From Lysobacter sp. K5869 (lineage in GTDB: Bacteria > Pseudomonadota > Gammaproteobacteria > Xanthomonadales > Xanthomonadaceae), in the NCBI RefSeq assembly GCF_018847975.1, contig NZ_CP072597.1:3511001-3575000 (forward strand): DNA of 64,000 bases, written 5' to 3'. Numbering within the stretch: the stretch's first letter is position 1; each line of letters opens with the position of its first letter. The position numbers and the translations under genes are program-made. Positions 8,626 to 17,347 of this stretch are shown one piece after another. A model generated the notes under the pieces. The model was not told where the DNA came from. It was given only the letters and a program-made list of their open reading frames with translations, and ran no database searches.

Positions 8626-9594
8626 ATGTGGGCGTGGATCGGCATGCACGCCGCGCTGGCCGCGGCCGGCACTTGGCTCGCGCGCGCGTACGCGTTGCGC
8701 AGCCGCCTGATCGATCAACCGGGCGAACGCCGCAGCCATAGCGTGGCGACGCCGCGCGGCGGCGGCATCGCCATCGTGATCGCGTTGCTGGTGGCGACCT
8801 TGTCGCTGGCGCTGAAGTTTCCCGCCTACGCCGGGCTGGCGTCGGCGTTCGGGATCGGTTTGCTGCTGGTCGCGGCGATCGGCTGGGTCGACGACCACCG
8901 CCCGCTGTCGCCGTGGCTGCGGCTGGCCGTGCACGTGCTGGCCGCGGCGGTGCTGGCGGCGGGGATCTGGCTGCTGCGCGGCGAGGCCTGGGTGGCCCTG
9001 GCCGCGTTCGTGTTCGCGGTCGGGCTGACCAACGTGTGGAACTTCATGGACGGGATCAACGGACTGGCTGCCTCGCAGGCCGCGCTGGTCGCGCTGGCCC
9101 TGGCCGGATTCGGCGGTCCGGTCTGGAGTTGGCTGGCCCTGGCCCTGCTCGCGGCCTGCGTGGGTTTCCTGCCGTTCAACTTTCCGCGCGCGCGGATCTT
9201 CATGGGCGACGTCGGCAGCGGCGCGATCGGTTACGCCGTCGCCGGCCTCGGCGCCCTGGCCGCGACCGGCCTGGACGCATGGCACGCCGCGCTGATGCTG
9301 ATCCCGCTGGCCGCATTCATGGTCGACTCCAGCCTCACTTTGCTGCGCCGCGTGCGCCGCGGCGAACGCTGGTGGACCCCGCACACCCAGCACGCCTATC
9401 AGGTCTGGGCGCGCCGCGCGGGGCATGTCCGCGTCACCCTCGCTTATGCGATTTTCACGTTGCTGTCTTTAGTCTCGCTGCACCTTGTGACCGAAGTCCG
9501 GATCGGTTTCATGCTGTGTATGGGAGGCGGATGGTATATATCCGCCGCTTTTTTTTGGTGGCTGATCCAGCGGACCGAACGGTCCGCAACGTAG
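8626..9594 (+). CDS. WecA/WbpL-like undecaprenyl-phosphate sugar-1-phosphate transferase
   Basis: This 322-residue polytopic protein of the MraY/WecA family has about ten hydrophobic segments. The catalytic Asp motifs of the family are visible: GWVDDHRPLSP (about residue 86), NVWNFMDGINGLAASQ (about residue 138) and IFMGDVGSGAIGY (about residue 191). Such enzymes load a (di-N-acetylated or deoxy) HexNAc-1-phosphate onto undecaprenyl phosphate and start O-antigen or related glycan assembly at the cytoplasmic face of the inner membrane. The WbpM-like dehydratase downstream supports a WbpL-type role; the exact sugar is unknown. Confidence 0.9.
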   Translation: MWAWIGMHAALAAAGTWLARAYALRSRLIDQPGERRSHSVATPRGGGIAIVIALLVATLSLALKFPAYAGLASAFGIGLLLVAAIGWVDDHRPLSPWLRLAVHVLAAAVLAAGIWLLRGEAWVALAAFVFAVGLTNVWNFMDGINGLAASQAALVALALAGFGGPVWSWLALALLAACVGFLPFNFPRARIFMGDVGSGAIGYAVAGLGALAATGLDAWHAALMLIPLAAFMVDSSLTLLRRVRRGERWWTPHTQHAYQVWARRAGHVRVTLAYAIFTLLSLVSLHLVTEVRIGFMLCMGGGWYISAAFFWWLIQRTERSAT

Positions 9595-9652
9595 GGCGGC
9601 CGGACTCCATCGACCGAACCGCCCGAACCGCGGATTCACAAGCGAGGCAGGA

Positions 9653-11563
9653 ATGAGCTCATTGCGCGATCGACTCAAGAGCGGCCTGCCGCGGCTGGCC
9701 GTGGTCGCGCACGATCTCGCGATGGTCTGGCTGGTCTGGCAGGCGCTGCACAAGCTGCGCTTCGGCGTGATCGCGCAGCCGCCGCCGCTGCCGCTGTGGT
9801 CGACCGAGATCGCCCTGGTGCTGGCCGCGCAAGGTCTGGTGTTCTGGCAGGTCGGCCTGTACCGCGGGCTGTGGCGCTTCGCCGGCGTACCCGATCTTTG
9901 GAACATCTTCAAAGCCTGCATGCTCGGCCTGTTCGCCATCGTGCTCGGGCTGTTCCTCTACAACCGCGTCGACCAAGTGCCGCGCACCGTGCTGGTGCTG
10001 TACCCGCTGGTGCTGATGGGCATGCTCGGCGCGCCGCGCCTGCTGTACCGGGCCTGGAAGGACAGCCGCATCGACAGCGCCAACGCGGTCTCGGTGCGGA
10101 TCCTCATCCTCGGCGCCGGCCGCGCCGGCGAGGCGCTGGTGCGCGACCTGCGCCGCTTCGGCACCTATCACCCGATCGGCTTCCTCGACGACGCCGCGCG
10201 CCTGCGCGGCAGCAAGGTCCAGGGCGTGCCGGTGCTGGGCAAGGTCGACGACGTCGCCGACATCGCCCGCGAGACCGCGGCCAAGCTGCTGGTCATCGCC
10301 ATGCCCTCGGCCGACGCCAACGCGATGCAGCGCATCGTCATGGCCTGCGAGCGCACCGGCCTGCCGTTCCGCATGGTCCCGCGCCTGCAGGACGTGCTGG
10401 AAGGCCGTTCGTTGCCGGGCGAACTCAAGGAAGTCGCGATCGAAGACCTGCTCGGCCGCAAGCCGGTGCTGCCGGACTGGAAGGCGATCCGCGGCTGGCT
10501 CGGCGGGCGCTCGGTGCTGGTCACCGGCGCCGGCGGCTCGATCGGTTCGGAGCTGGTGCGCCAGTGCGCGCGCCACGGCGCCAGCCGCATCGCCCTGATC
10601 GAAATCGACGAACTCGCCCTGGTCACCAGCGAGACCGCGCTGCGCCGCGATTTCCCCGACGTCGAATTCATCCCGATCCTGGGCGACTGCGGCGACCGCG
10701 CGGTGATCGAATACGCGCTCAAGCTGGCCGAGCCCGACGCCGCCTTCCACGCCGCCGCTTACAAGCAGGTGCCGCTGCTGGAAGCGCAGCTGCGCGAAGC
10801 GGTGCGCAACAACGTGCTGGCGACCGAAACCGTGGCCCGCGCCTGCCGCGCGGCCGGGGTCGGCACCTTCGTGCTGATCTCCACCGACAAGGCGGTCGAC
10901 CCGGTCAACGTGCTCGGCGCGACCAAGCGCCTGGCCGAGATGACCTGCCAGGCCCTGGCCGACCAGCGCAAGACCCGATTCGTCACCGTGCGCTTCGGCA
11001 ACGTGCTCGATTCGGCCGGCAGCGTGGTGCCGCTGTTCCGCGAGCAGATCCGCGCCGGCGGCCCGGTCACCGTGACCGACCCGGAAGTGACCCGCTTCTT
11101 CATGACCATCCCGGAAGCCTGCCAGCTGATCCTGCAGGCCTCGGCGATCGGCACCCACGAGGCGATCTACACCCTCGACATGGGCGAGCCGGTGCCGATC
11201 CGCCTGCTGGCCGAGCAGATGATCCGTCTGGCCGGCAAGCAGCCGGGGCGCGACGTGGCCATCGTCTACACCGGCCTGCGTCCGGGCGAGAAGCTGCACG
11301 AGACCTTGTTCCACGCCGACGAGCGCTACCGCCCGACGGTGCACCCCAAGATCCTGCAGGCCGAGCCGCGCGAGGTGACGATGAGCGCGCTGGAGCACTC
11401 GCTGGTGCAGCTGCGCGAGGCGTCGATCCGCTACGACCGCGACGCCCTGGGCGCGTTGCTGCGCGTCGCGGTTCCGGAGTTCCAGCCCATCGGCGAACAC
11501 CCGGATTACAAGGAATCGGCTACCGTGGTGGCCTTTCCCGCCCGTAACGCCAGGAAGATTTAA
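9653..11563 (+). CDS. WbpM/FlaA1-like membrane nucleoside-diphosphate-sugar 4,6-dehydratase
   Basis: This 636-residue protein has four N-terminal transmembrane segments (about residues 15-135), a CoA-binding-like Rossmann domain with GAGRAGEALVRDL near residue 155, and a C-terminal SDR domain with TGAGGSIGSELVRQC near residue 290. The family converts UDP-GlcNAc to a UDP-4-keto-6-deoxy sugar for surface glycans. The catalytic region reads STDKAVDPVNVLGATKR. The residue where WbpM-type enzymes carry Met, and classical SDRs Tyr, is Leu here. The stop overlaps the galU start (TAATG). Its substrate is inferred from the family. Confidence 0.93.
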   Translation: MSSLRDRLKSGLPRLAVVAHDLAMVWLVWQALHKLRFGVIAQPPPLPLWSTEIALVLAAQGLVFWQVGLYRGLWRFAGVPDLWNIFKACMLGLFAIVLGLFLYNRVDQVPRTVLVLYPLVLMGMLGAPRLLYRAWKDSRIDSANAVSVRILILGAGRAGEALVRDLRRFGTYHPIGFLDDAARLRGSKVQGVPVLGKVDDVADIARETAAKLLVIAMPSADANAMQRIVMACERTGLPFRMVPRLQDVLEGRSLPGELKEVAIEDLLGRKPVLPDWKAIRGWLGGRSVLVTGAGGSIGSELVRQCARHGASRIALIEIDELALVTSETALRRDFPDVEFIPILGDCGDRAVIEYALKLAEPDAAFHAAAYKQVPLLEAQLREAVRNNVLATETVARACRAAGVGTFVLISTDKAVDPVNVLGATKRLAEMTCQALADQRKTRFVTVRFGNVLDSAGSVVPLFREQIRAGGPVTVTDPEVTRFFMTIPEACQLILQASAIGTHEAIYTLDMGEPVPIRLLAEQMIRLAGKQPGRDVAIVYTGLRPGEKLHETLFHADERYRPTVHPKILQAEPREVTMSALEHSLVQLREASIRYDRDALGALLRVAVPEFQPIGEHPDYKESATVVAFPARNARKI

Positions 11564-12465
11564 TGGCTGCACGCATCCGCAAGGCCGTATTCCCCGTCGC
11601 CGGCCTCGGCACCCGATTCCTCCCCGCGACCAAGACCGTTCCGAAGGAAATGCTGCCGATCGTGGATCGGCCGCTGATCCAGTACGCGGTGGACGAGGCC
11701 GTCGAGGCCGGTTGCGACACCTTGGTGTTCATCACCAACCGCTACAAGCACGCGGTCGCCGATTACTTCGACAAGGCCTACGAGCTCGAACACAAGCTCG
11801 AGCGCTCGGGCAAGACCGAGCAGTTGGAGCTGATCCGCGACGTGTTGCCGCGCGGCGTGCGCGCGGTGTTCGTGACCCAGGCCGAAGCGCTGGGCCTGGG
11901 CCATGCGGTGCTGTGCGCCAAGGACGTGATCGGCAACGAACCCTTCGCCGTGCTGCTGCCGGACGATCTGATCTGGAACCGCGGCGGCGCGGGCGCGCTC
12001 AAGCAGATGGCCGACGCCTCCGAGGCCAGCGGCGCCAGCACCATCGCCGTGCAGGACGTGCCGCGCGAGCAGACCGGCAGCTACGGCATCGTCGCCACCT
12101 CGAACTTCGACGCGCGCCAGGGCCGCATCACCGCCATCGTCGAAAAGCCCAAGCCCGAGGTCGCGCCGAGCAATCTGGCCGTGGTCGGCCGCTACGTGCT
12201 CAACCCGCGCATCTTCGAGCTACTGGAAAGCACCACGCCGGGCGCCGGCGGCGAGATCCAGCTGACCGACGCGATCGCCACGCTGCTGCAGCAGGAGACC
12301 GTCAACGCCTACCGCTTCCAGGGCACGCGTTTCGACTGCGGCACCCACATCGGGCTGATCGAGGCGACGATTCGCTACGCGCTCGATCACGAGAAGCTCA
12401 GCGACTCGGCGCGGCAGATGATGCAGAACGCGCTCAACGAGCTTGGCGTCGAAGACCTCGCCTGA
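11563..12465 (+). CDS. galU: UTP--glucose-1-phosphate uridylyltransferase
   Basis: This 300-residue nucleotidyltransferase makes UDP-glucose from UTP and glucose-1-phosphate. The signature FPVAGLGTRFLPATKTVPKE lies at residues 10-29 and DDLIWNRGG (metal/UTP region) near residue 133. The C-terminal part (FDCGTHIGLIEATIRYAL) is typical of GalU. UDP-glucose feeds LPS core, exopolysaccharide and trehalose synthesis, which fits the adjacent glycan genes. The ATG overlaps the stop of the upstream dehydratase gene, and a terminator follows closely. Confidence 0.97.
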   Translation: MAARIRKAVFPVAGLGTRFLPATKTVPKEMLPIVDRPLIQYAVDEAVEAGCDTLVFITNRYKHAVADYFDKAYELEHKLERSGKTEQLELIRDVLPRGVRAVFVTQAEALGLGHAVLCAKDVIGNEPFAVLLPDDLIWNRGGAGALKQMADASEASGASTIAVQDVPREQTGSYGIVATSNFDARQGRITAIVEKPKPEVAPSNLAVVGRYVLNPRIFELLESTTPGAGGEIQLTDAIATLLQQETVNAYRFQGTRFDCGTHIGLIEATIRYALDHEKLSDSARQMMQNALNELGVEDLA

Positions 12466-12488
12466 GGTTTTGCCGGCGCAAGACAACG

Positions 12489-12521
12489 AAGGCCGCCGTC
12501 CGCGAGGATCGGCGGCCTTTT
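12489..12521 (+). terminator. Intrinsic terminator after galU
   Basis: AAGGCCGCCG and CGGCGGCCTT form a stem around a short loop, followed by TTTCGTTT. It lies about 25 bases after the galU stop and closes the lap-polysaccharide operon. Confidence 0.85.
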
Positions 12522-12591
12522 CGTTTGCGGCGGGCGCACCCGCAAGGCGCGAGTTGGCGCGGGGCCGGTGAAGGTTTCGGCGTAGTCGTCA

Positions 12592-12680
12592 GGTCGCGGT
12601 CGCGGCTCGCGCCGCTCCTACAGTCGCAAACGGAACCGGCCGCAGCCCCTGTAGGAGCGGCGCGAGCCGCGACCGCGCCA
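12592..12680. repeat. Inverted pair of GTAG-type REP elements
   Basis: A right arm reading CTGTAGGAGCGGCGCGAGCC and then GCGACC (12649-12680) faces its reverse complement (12592-12622), about 27 bases apart. Each arm is an imperfect palindrome beginning with GTAG, like the SMAG repeats of Stenotrophomonas. Such paired arms are typical REP doublets mobilised by RAYT transposases; no RAYT gene is in this window. Confidence 0.8.
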
Positions 12681-12756
12681 ATCGGGCGCGGCAGGAAGCG
12701 GCGATACGAGCGACGACCGCCAGAGCGCCACTAACCCGCGCGCCAGGGCAGGGCGC

Positions 12757-13194
12757 TTACGCCAACCACCACCCCACCGCCAGCGCCGCCGCGATGCACG
12801 CCAGTGCCGCATGCTGGGCGTACCGGCCCAACCGCGCGGTGCGCCGCGCCCAGGCGTCGGCGGCGGCGTCGCGCAGCACGCGCACGTCGCGGTAGGTCTT
12901 CCAGTCGCGCGGCGGGAAGCGCCGTTGCTCGGCGGCGGCGCGGCCGAGCGCGCGCAGGCCGCGGCCCCACAGCCACAGCGGCGCTACCGGCGCCAGCGCG
13001 AGGCCGGCCAGGGCGCGTCGCAGCCAGCGCCGCGCTTCGAGCGGATCGGCGCCGGCGATATGGTTCTGCACGCCCTGCAGCCAGCCGTGCAGTTGCCACA
13101 GCCCGAGCGCGCAGCCGGCGGCGATCGCCAGCAGCAGCCACAGGCTGCGTCTGCGGTAGGCTAGGTCGGCGCGGTGGATTTCCATCGTCTGCAT
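12757..13194 (-). CDS. Small integral membrane protein of unknown function
   Basis: A 145-residue protein starts at MQTMEIHRADLAYRRRSLW. Three hydrophobic segments are visible: SLWLLLAIAAGCALGLWQL (about residues 17-35), LAGLALAPVAPLWLWG (about 61-76) and HAALACIAAALAVGWWLA at the very C-terminus. A basic, Arg-rich soluble stretch with FPPRDWKTYRDVRVLRDAAAD lies between the second and third. I do not recognise a family. It is transcribed divergently from the FAD oxidoreductase gene, with about 100 bases between the starts. Longer starts upstream are possible but add a low-complexity leader. Confidence 0.7.
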   Translation of the reverse strand: MQTMEIHRADLAYRRRSLWLLLAIAAGCALGLWQLHGWLQGVQNHIAGADPLEARRWLRRALAGLALAPVAPLWLWGRGLRALGRAAAEQRRFPPRDWKTYRDVRVLRDAAADAWARRTARLGRYAQHAALACIAAALAVGWWLA

Positions 13195-13295
13195 CGAATT
13201 CGTCCGGCGGTCGGGCGGCGGCGCGCTTGCGCGAGGGCCGCGCCGGATCGTCCCGTCCGCGTCCTGAGCCGCCATCAAAGCGCCGTCGTCCGCCC

Positions 13296-14591
13296 ATGTC
13301 CATACTCGCCGACCACTACTACCGCGCCAGCCTCGCCAGCGACCGCGACTGGCCGGCGCTGGAACAGCCGACGCGGGCGCGGGTGTGCGTGATCGGCGGC
13401 GGTTTCGCCGGGCTCAACACGGCGCTGGGACTGGCCGAGCGCGGCGTCGGCGAGGTCGTGCTGCTGGAGGCCGAACGGGTCGGCTACGGCGCCTCCGGCC
13501 GCAACGGCGGCTTCGTGTTCGGCGGCTTCTCGCGCGGCGAGGACGCGCTGCTGCGCGAGCTCGGGCCGGCGCGGGCCCGGGCCCTGTACCAGGGCACGCT
13601 CGACGCGGTCGAACTGATCCGCGCGCGCATCCGCCGCTACGGCATCGACTGCGACGCCACCGAGGCCGGGGTGATCTGGGCCAACTGGTTCGCCGATCCC
13701 GAAGTGCTGCGCGCGCGCCAGCGCCTGCTCGCCGAACACTTCGGCGTGGAGTGGCAATGGTGGCCGCGCGAACGCCTGCGCGAACGCGTGCGCAGCCATC
13801 GCTACCACGACGCTTTGTTCGAGCCGCAGGCCTTCCATTTCCATCCGCTCAAATACGCCCAGGGCATCGCCGCGCAGGCGCAGGTGCTGGGCGTGCGCGT
13901 GCACGAAGGCTCGCCCGCGCTGGCGCTGGAGCGCGACGGCGAAGGCTGGCGGGTGCGTACCGAGCGCGGCGAAGTGCGCGCCGAACAAGTGGTGCTGGCC
14001 TGCGGCGGTTATCTGGCCGGACTGCGGCGCGAAGTCGATGCGGCGGTGATGCCGATCGCGACGTATGTGATGGTCACCCAGCCGCTCGGCGAACTGCTCG
14101 ACGGCGCGCTGCAAACCCGCGCGGCGGTCTACGACAGCCGTTTCGCCTTCGACTACTATCGGCCGCTGCGCGACGGGCGTTTGCTGTGGGGCGGGCGCAT
14201 CTCGGTGCGCGACCGCTCGCCGCGGCAGGTGCAGCAGCTGCTGTATCGCGATGTGCTGCGGGTATTCCCGCAGCTGTCGGGCGTGCGCATCGACTACGCG
14301 TGGTCGGGACTGATGAGCTACGCCCGCCACCAGATGCCGCAGATCGGCCGCATCGACGACGGCCTGTGGTTGGCGCAAGCCTTCGGCGGCCACGGCGTGG
14401 CGCCGACCACGTTCGCCGGCGAGCTGTTGGCCGCGGCCATCGCCGACGGCGACGAGCGCTGGCGCGAGCTGTCCGGCTACGGCCTGGTGTCGGCGTTCAA
14501 GCCCGCGGGCCTGGCGGCGGCGCAAGCGAGCTACGCCTGGGCGCAGTTCAAGGATTGGTTCAAGGACAAGAGCGAGAGACGCGATCGATGA
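13296..14591 (+). CDS. FAD-dependent oxidoreductase (DAO family, gamma-glutamylputrescine oxidase-like)
   Basis: This 431-residue protein starts at [13 protein letters not shown]. The dinucleotide-binding motif [19 protein letters not shown] lies at residues 32-50 and [13 protein letters not shown] follows near residue 65, the FAD-contact pattern of PuuB/OrdL-type amine oxidases. The C-terminal [19 protein letters not shown] block is also typical. These enzymes oxidise secondary amines such as gamma-glutamylputrescine or N-methyl amino acids. A polyamine role would fit the putrescine genes 11 kb away, but that is inference. The stop overlaps the csaA start (ATGA). Confidence 0.9.
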   Translation: MSILADHYYRASLASDRDWPALEQPTRARVCVIGGGFAGLNTALGLAERGVGEVVLLEAERVGYGASGRNGGFVFGGFSRGEDALLRELGPARARALYQGTLDAVELIRARIRRYGIDCDATEAGVIWANWFADPEVLRARQRLLAEHFGVEWQWWPRERLRERVRSHRYHDALFEPQAFHFHPLKYAQGIAAQAQVLGVRVHEGSPALALERDGEGWRVRTERGEVRAEQVVLACGGYLAGLRREVDAAVMPIATYVMVTQPLGELLDGALQTRAAVYDSRFAFDYYRPLRDGRLLWGGRISVRDRSPRQVQQLLYRDVLRVFPQLSGVRIDYAWSGLMSYARHQMPQIGRIDDGLWLAQAFGGHGVAPTTFAGELLAAAIADGDERWRELSGYGLVSAFKPAGLAAAQASYAWAQFKDWFKDKSERRDR

Positions 14592-14953
14592 GCGAGAACG
14601 AACACGGTGCCTCCCCGGCGCACGAGCCGATCACCTGGGGCGATTTCGAGAAGGTGGTGATCTGCGCCGGCACGGTGACCCAGGTCGAGGAGTTTCCGCA
14701 GGCGCGCAAGCCGGCGTGGAAGCTGTGGGTGGACTTCGGGCCGTACGGGCTGCGCAAGACCAGCGCGCAGATCCGCGATCTGTATTCGGCGCAGGAACTG
14801 GTCGGGCGGCAGATCGTCGGGGTGATCAATTTTCCGCCGAAGCAGATCGGGCCGTTCGTGTCGGAGTTTCTGCTGACCGGGTTTCCGACAGAAGAGGGCG
14901 TGGTGGTTACCGCGGTGGAGCGGCCGGTGCCCAACGGGACGCGGTTGGCGTGA
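14588..14953 (+). CDS. csaA: tRNA-binding protein / export-related chaperone CsaA
   Basis: This 121-residue single-domain protein has the tRNA-binding OB fold also found in MetRS C-termini and Trbp111. Hallmarks are [23 protein letters not shown] (about residues 20-42) and [21 protein letters not shown] (about 77-97). CsaA is a dimeric chaperone linked to protein export in Bacillus; in proteobacteria its role is less clear. The ATG overlaps the stop of the oxidoreductase gene by 4 bases, so the two are translationally coupled. About 10 N-terminal residues precede the conserved domain. Confidence 0.92.
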   Translation: MSENEHGASPAHEPITWGDFEKVVICAGTVTQVEEFPQARKPAWKLWVDFGPYGLRKTSAQIRDLYSAQELVGRQIVGVINFPPKQIGPFVSEFLLTGFPTEEGVVVTAVERPVPNGTRLA

Positions 14954-15035
14954 GGCGGGTGGGGCGGCCGTGAGGTTGCGGGCGCCTCGGTTCGAGCGGC
15001 GACGGGCATCGGTAATTGCGACGCAGGCGTGGTTT

Positions 15036-15119
15036 CGCGGTCGCGGCTCGCGCCGCTCCTGCAGGGCGAGCCCGTTGCTGCGATACCGACGGTAGGCGCG
15101 GCGCGAGCCGCGACCGCGA
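15036..15119. repeat. Inverted pair of GTAG-type REP elements
   Basis: The left arm (15036-15064) ends in GCGCCGCTCCTGCAG; the right arm (15091-15119) starts GGTAGGCGCGGCGCGAGCC. They are imperfect inverted copies of the same element described at 12592-12680. The right arm is diverged (GTAGGCGC instead of GTAGGAGC). The rest of the 14954-15241 gap shows nothing else I can name. Confidence 0.75.
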
Positions 15120-15241
15120 AGCCACAACCACGCCGCATCTTCATTAAGTAAATTTAATCCCCCAAACACACCCCGACGCACACAGCGGCGCTAGCATCCC
15201 CCTGCGATCCACATTCCGGTCGCCTTCTTGGGAGTCTCGCC

Positions 15242-15556
15242 ATGCGCCGCACGCTCGCCGTTTCGCTCGCTTCCGTCCTGCTGTCCCTGAGCCTGGGCGC
15301 GATCGCCGCGCCGCAGCCCGCGCCCGCCGCGCAGCCGACCCCGGCCGCCAAGCCCGCTGCGACCATGCCCGCCGCCAAGCCGGCCGCGACCCCCGCGCCC
15401 GCCGCCGCCGCGGCTCCGGCCAAGGCCGCCCCGGCCAAAGCCGCGACCGAGCGCTGCCGCGACCCGAAGGGCAAGTTCATCGCCTGCGCGACCAAGAAGG
15501 CCGAGACCAAGCACTGCCGCGACGCCAAGGGCAAGTTCACCGCCTGTCCGAAGTAA
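15242..15556 (+). CDS. Small exported Ala/Pro/Lys-rich protein with two CRDxKGKFxxC repeats
   Basis: This 104-residue protein has a signal peptide (MRRTLAVSLASVLLSLSLGAIAA, cleavage near residue 23). A low-complexity linker of Ala, Pro and Lys follows to about residue 68. The C-terminus carries two short repeats, CRDPKGKFIACATKK and CRDAKGKFTACPK, each with two Cys separated by nine residues. A shape like this suggests two small disulfide- or metal-stabilised hairpins tethered by a flexible linker in the periplasm. A ribosome-binding site (TTGGGAG) lies 8-9 bases before the ATG. I know no characterised family and assign no function. Confidence 0.85.
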   Translation: MRRTLAVSLASVLLSLSLGAIAAPQPAPAAQPTPAAKPAATMPAAKPAATPAPAAAAAPAKAAPAKAATERCRDPKGKFIACATKKAETKHCRDAKGKFTACPK

Positions 15557-15888
15557 GCCTCGCCCGCGCGCGGCCGCCGCGAGCCGGCGGCCGCGCAGGC
15601 TTCGACGCGCTCCCGTTTCGTCGTTCGCGCGCGCCTGTCTTGTGGGTGGCGTCGCGCGACCCCGGTGCATGGCTTAGCCGGCGCCGGGTTTTTTGTTTTT
15701 CCGAATCGTCGGTGGCTTCCTGTAGGAGCGACGCGAGTCGCGACCGCGCCAACGCAACGACGACGGAAGCCGCGAGCAGCACAAAAGCCCCCGATCATTG
15801 CCGCGACGCAGGCGTCGGAATCGTTCGTCGTGGTTGCGTTGGCGCAGTCGCGGCTCGCGCCGCTCCTGCAGGGGGCAATTGAAACAAC
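15557..15888. repeat. Gap with an inverted GTAG REP pair
   Basis: No gene is visible. A GTAG element (CTGTAGGAGCGACGCGAGTC, 15719-15750) faces its inverted partner (15841-15872) about 90 bases away. An inverted pair this far apart is looser than the usual doublet. The remainder is GC-rich sequence without clear signals up to the thiolase terminator. Confidence 0.65.
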
Positions 15889-15917
15889 AAAAAACCCCGG
15901 GAAATCCCGGGGTTTTT
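15889..15917 (-). terminator. Intrinsic terminator of the thiolase gene
   Basis: AAAAACCCCGGG-AAAT-CCCGGGGTTTTT is a perfect stem with A/T tails on both sides, so it can stop transcription in either direction. It is positioned 22 bases past the thiolase stop on the minus strand. Confidence 0.88.
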
Positions 15918-15938
15918 CGTGTCGCGAAACCGCTTGCG

Positions 15939-17144
15939 TTACAGCGCTTCGAAAATCCCCGCCGCGCCCATGCCGGTGCCGATGCACATCGTCACCATGC
16001 CGTACTTCTGCTTGCGGCGCTGCAGGCCGTGCACGATGGTCGCGGTGCGGATCGCGCCGGTGGCGCCGAGCGGGTGGCCGAGCGCGATCGCGCCGCCGAG
16101 CGGGTTGACCTTGGACGGGTCGAGCTGGCTGTCGCGGATCACCGCCAGCGCCTGCGCGGCGAAGGCTTCGTTGAGCTCGATCCAGTCCAGCTGGTCCTTG
16201 GTCAGGCCGGCCTGCTTGAGCGCCTTCGGGATCGCGGCGATCGGGCCGATGCCCATCACTTCCGGGCGCACGCCGGCGACCGAGAAGCTGACGAAGCGCG
16301 CCAGCGGGGTCAGGCCGTAATCCTTCACCGCCTGGCCCGAGGCCAGGAGGATCGCGGCGGCGCCGTCGCTCATCTGCGAGCTGTTGCCGGCGGTGACGGT
16401 GCCGCCGAACTGGCCGTTGCGGAACACCGGCTTGAGCTTGGCGAGGCCTTCGGCCGAGGTGTCGGCGCGCGGGCCTTCGTCGTTTTCGACCAGCAACTGG
16501 CGCAGCTTGATCGCGTTCGACGACAGATCCGGCACGTGCGAAATCACTTCGTACGGGCTGATTTCGCGCTTGAACTCGCCGGCGGCCTGCGCGGCCAGCG
16601 CCTTGAGGTGCGAGGCCGCGGCGAACGCGTCCTGCTCCTCGCGCGAGACCTTCCATTCCTCGGCGACCTTCTCGGCGGTAATGCCCATGCCGTAGGCGAT
16701 GGCGACATGGTCGTCCTTGAACACCGACGGCGACAGCGCGACCTTGTTGCCCATCATCGGCACCATCGACATCGACTCGGTGCCGCCGGCCAAAACCAGA
16801 TCGGCGTTGCCCAGGCGGATTTCGTTGGCCGCCAGCGCCACGGCCTGCAGGCCGGAGGAGCAGAAGCGGTTGATGGTCTGCGCGGCGACGGTGTCGGGCA
16901 GGCCGGCCAGCAGCACGCCGATGCGCGCCACGTTCATGCCTTGCTCGCCCTCGGGCATGGCGCAGCCGATGATCGCGTCGTCGATGCGGCTCAGATCGAT
17001 GCCCGGCGCCTGCGCGACCACGGCCTTGAGCACGTGGGCGAGCATGTCGTCGGGACGGGTGTTGCGGAACACGCCGCGCGGAGCCTTGCCGACCGGGGTG
17101 CGGGTGGCGGCGACGATGTAGGCGTCTTGGACTTGTTTCGTCAT
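15939..17144 (-). CDS. fadA: Acetyl-CoA C-acyltransferase (3-ketoacyl-CoA thiolase)
   Basis: This 401-residue thiolase cleaves 3-ketoacyl-CoA with CoA to give acetyl-CoA and a shortened acyl-CoA, the last step of beta-oxidation. The acyl-accepting Cys95 is in NRFCSSGLQAV, the general base His357 in GHPLGATGA and the second Cys387 in CIGTGMGAAGIF. It lies 203 bases downstream of the hydroxyacyl-CoA dehydrogenase/enoyl-CoA hydratase gene on the same strand, with a purine-rich inverted-repeat element between. Thiolases also run in the synthetic direction, but this pairing argues for degradation. Confidence 0.95.
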   Translation of the reverse strand: MTKQVQDAYIVAATRTPVGKAPRGVFRNTRPDDMLAHVLKAVVAQAPGIDLSRIDDAIIGCAMPEGEQGMNVARIGVLLAGLPDTVAAQTINRFCSSGLQAVALAANEIRLGNADLVLAGGTESMSMVPMMGNKVALSPSVFKDDHVAIAYGMGITAEKVAEEWKVSREEQDAFAAASHLKALAAQAAGEFKREISPYEVISHVPDLSSNAIKLRQLLVENDEGPRADTSAEGLAKLKPVFRNGQFGGTVTAGNSSQMSDGAAAILLASGQAVKDYGLTPLARFVSFSVAGVRPEVMGIGPIAAIPKALKQAGLTKDQLDWIELNEAFAAQALAVIRDSQLDPSKVNPLGGAIALGHPLGATGAIRTATIVHGLQRRKQKYGMVTMCIGTGMGAAGIFEAL

Positions 17145-17159
17145 GGTCGTTGTCTCGCT

Positions 17160-17346
17160 GGTTGGAGCGGGGAACGGGGAATGAGGGGACTAAGGGAATG
17201 GCGGGGGCGCGAGGTTGGGTCGCTGCCGGTCGTTGCCGTTTCCTTTCTCGCTTCCGGTTCTACCGCTCGAATACTTGGGGGCTCGCAGATTCAGGGCAGA
17301 GGAGGGCGCATCCATTCCCCGCTCCCCTGTTTCCCTTCATTCCCTG
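17160..17346. repeat. GGGAATG-type long inverted-repeat element between thiolase and fadN-like genes
   Basis: The left end is a purine-rich run (GAGCGGGGAACGGGGAATGA, continuing to GGGAATGGCGG). The right end is its pyrimidine-rich complement (CCATTCCCCGCTCCCCTG, continuing to TTCATTCCCTGCTC). The arms can pair into a long hairpin enclosing about 110 bases. Similar arms flank the gaps at 26279-26578, 30296-30556 and 38902-39066. Confidence 0.75.
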
Positions 17347-17347
17347 C

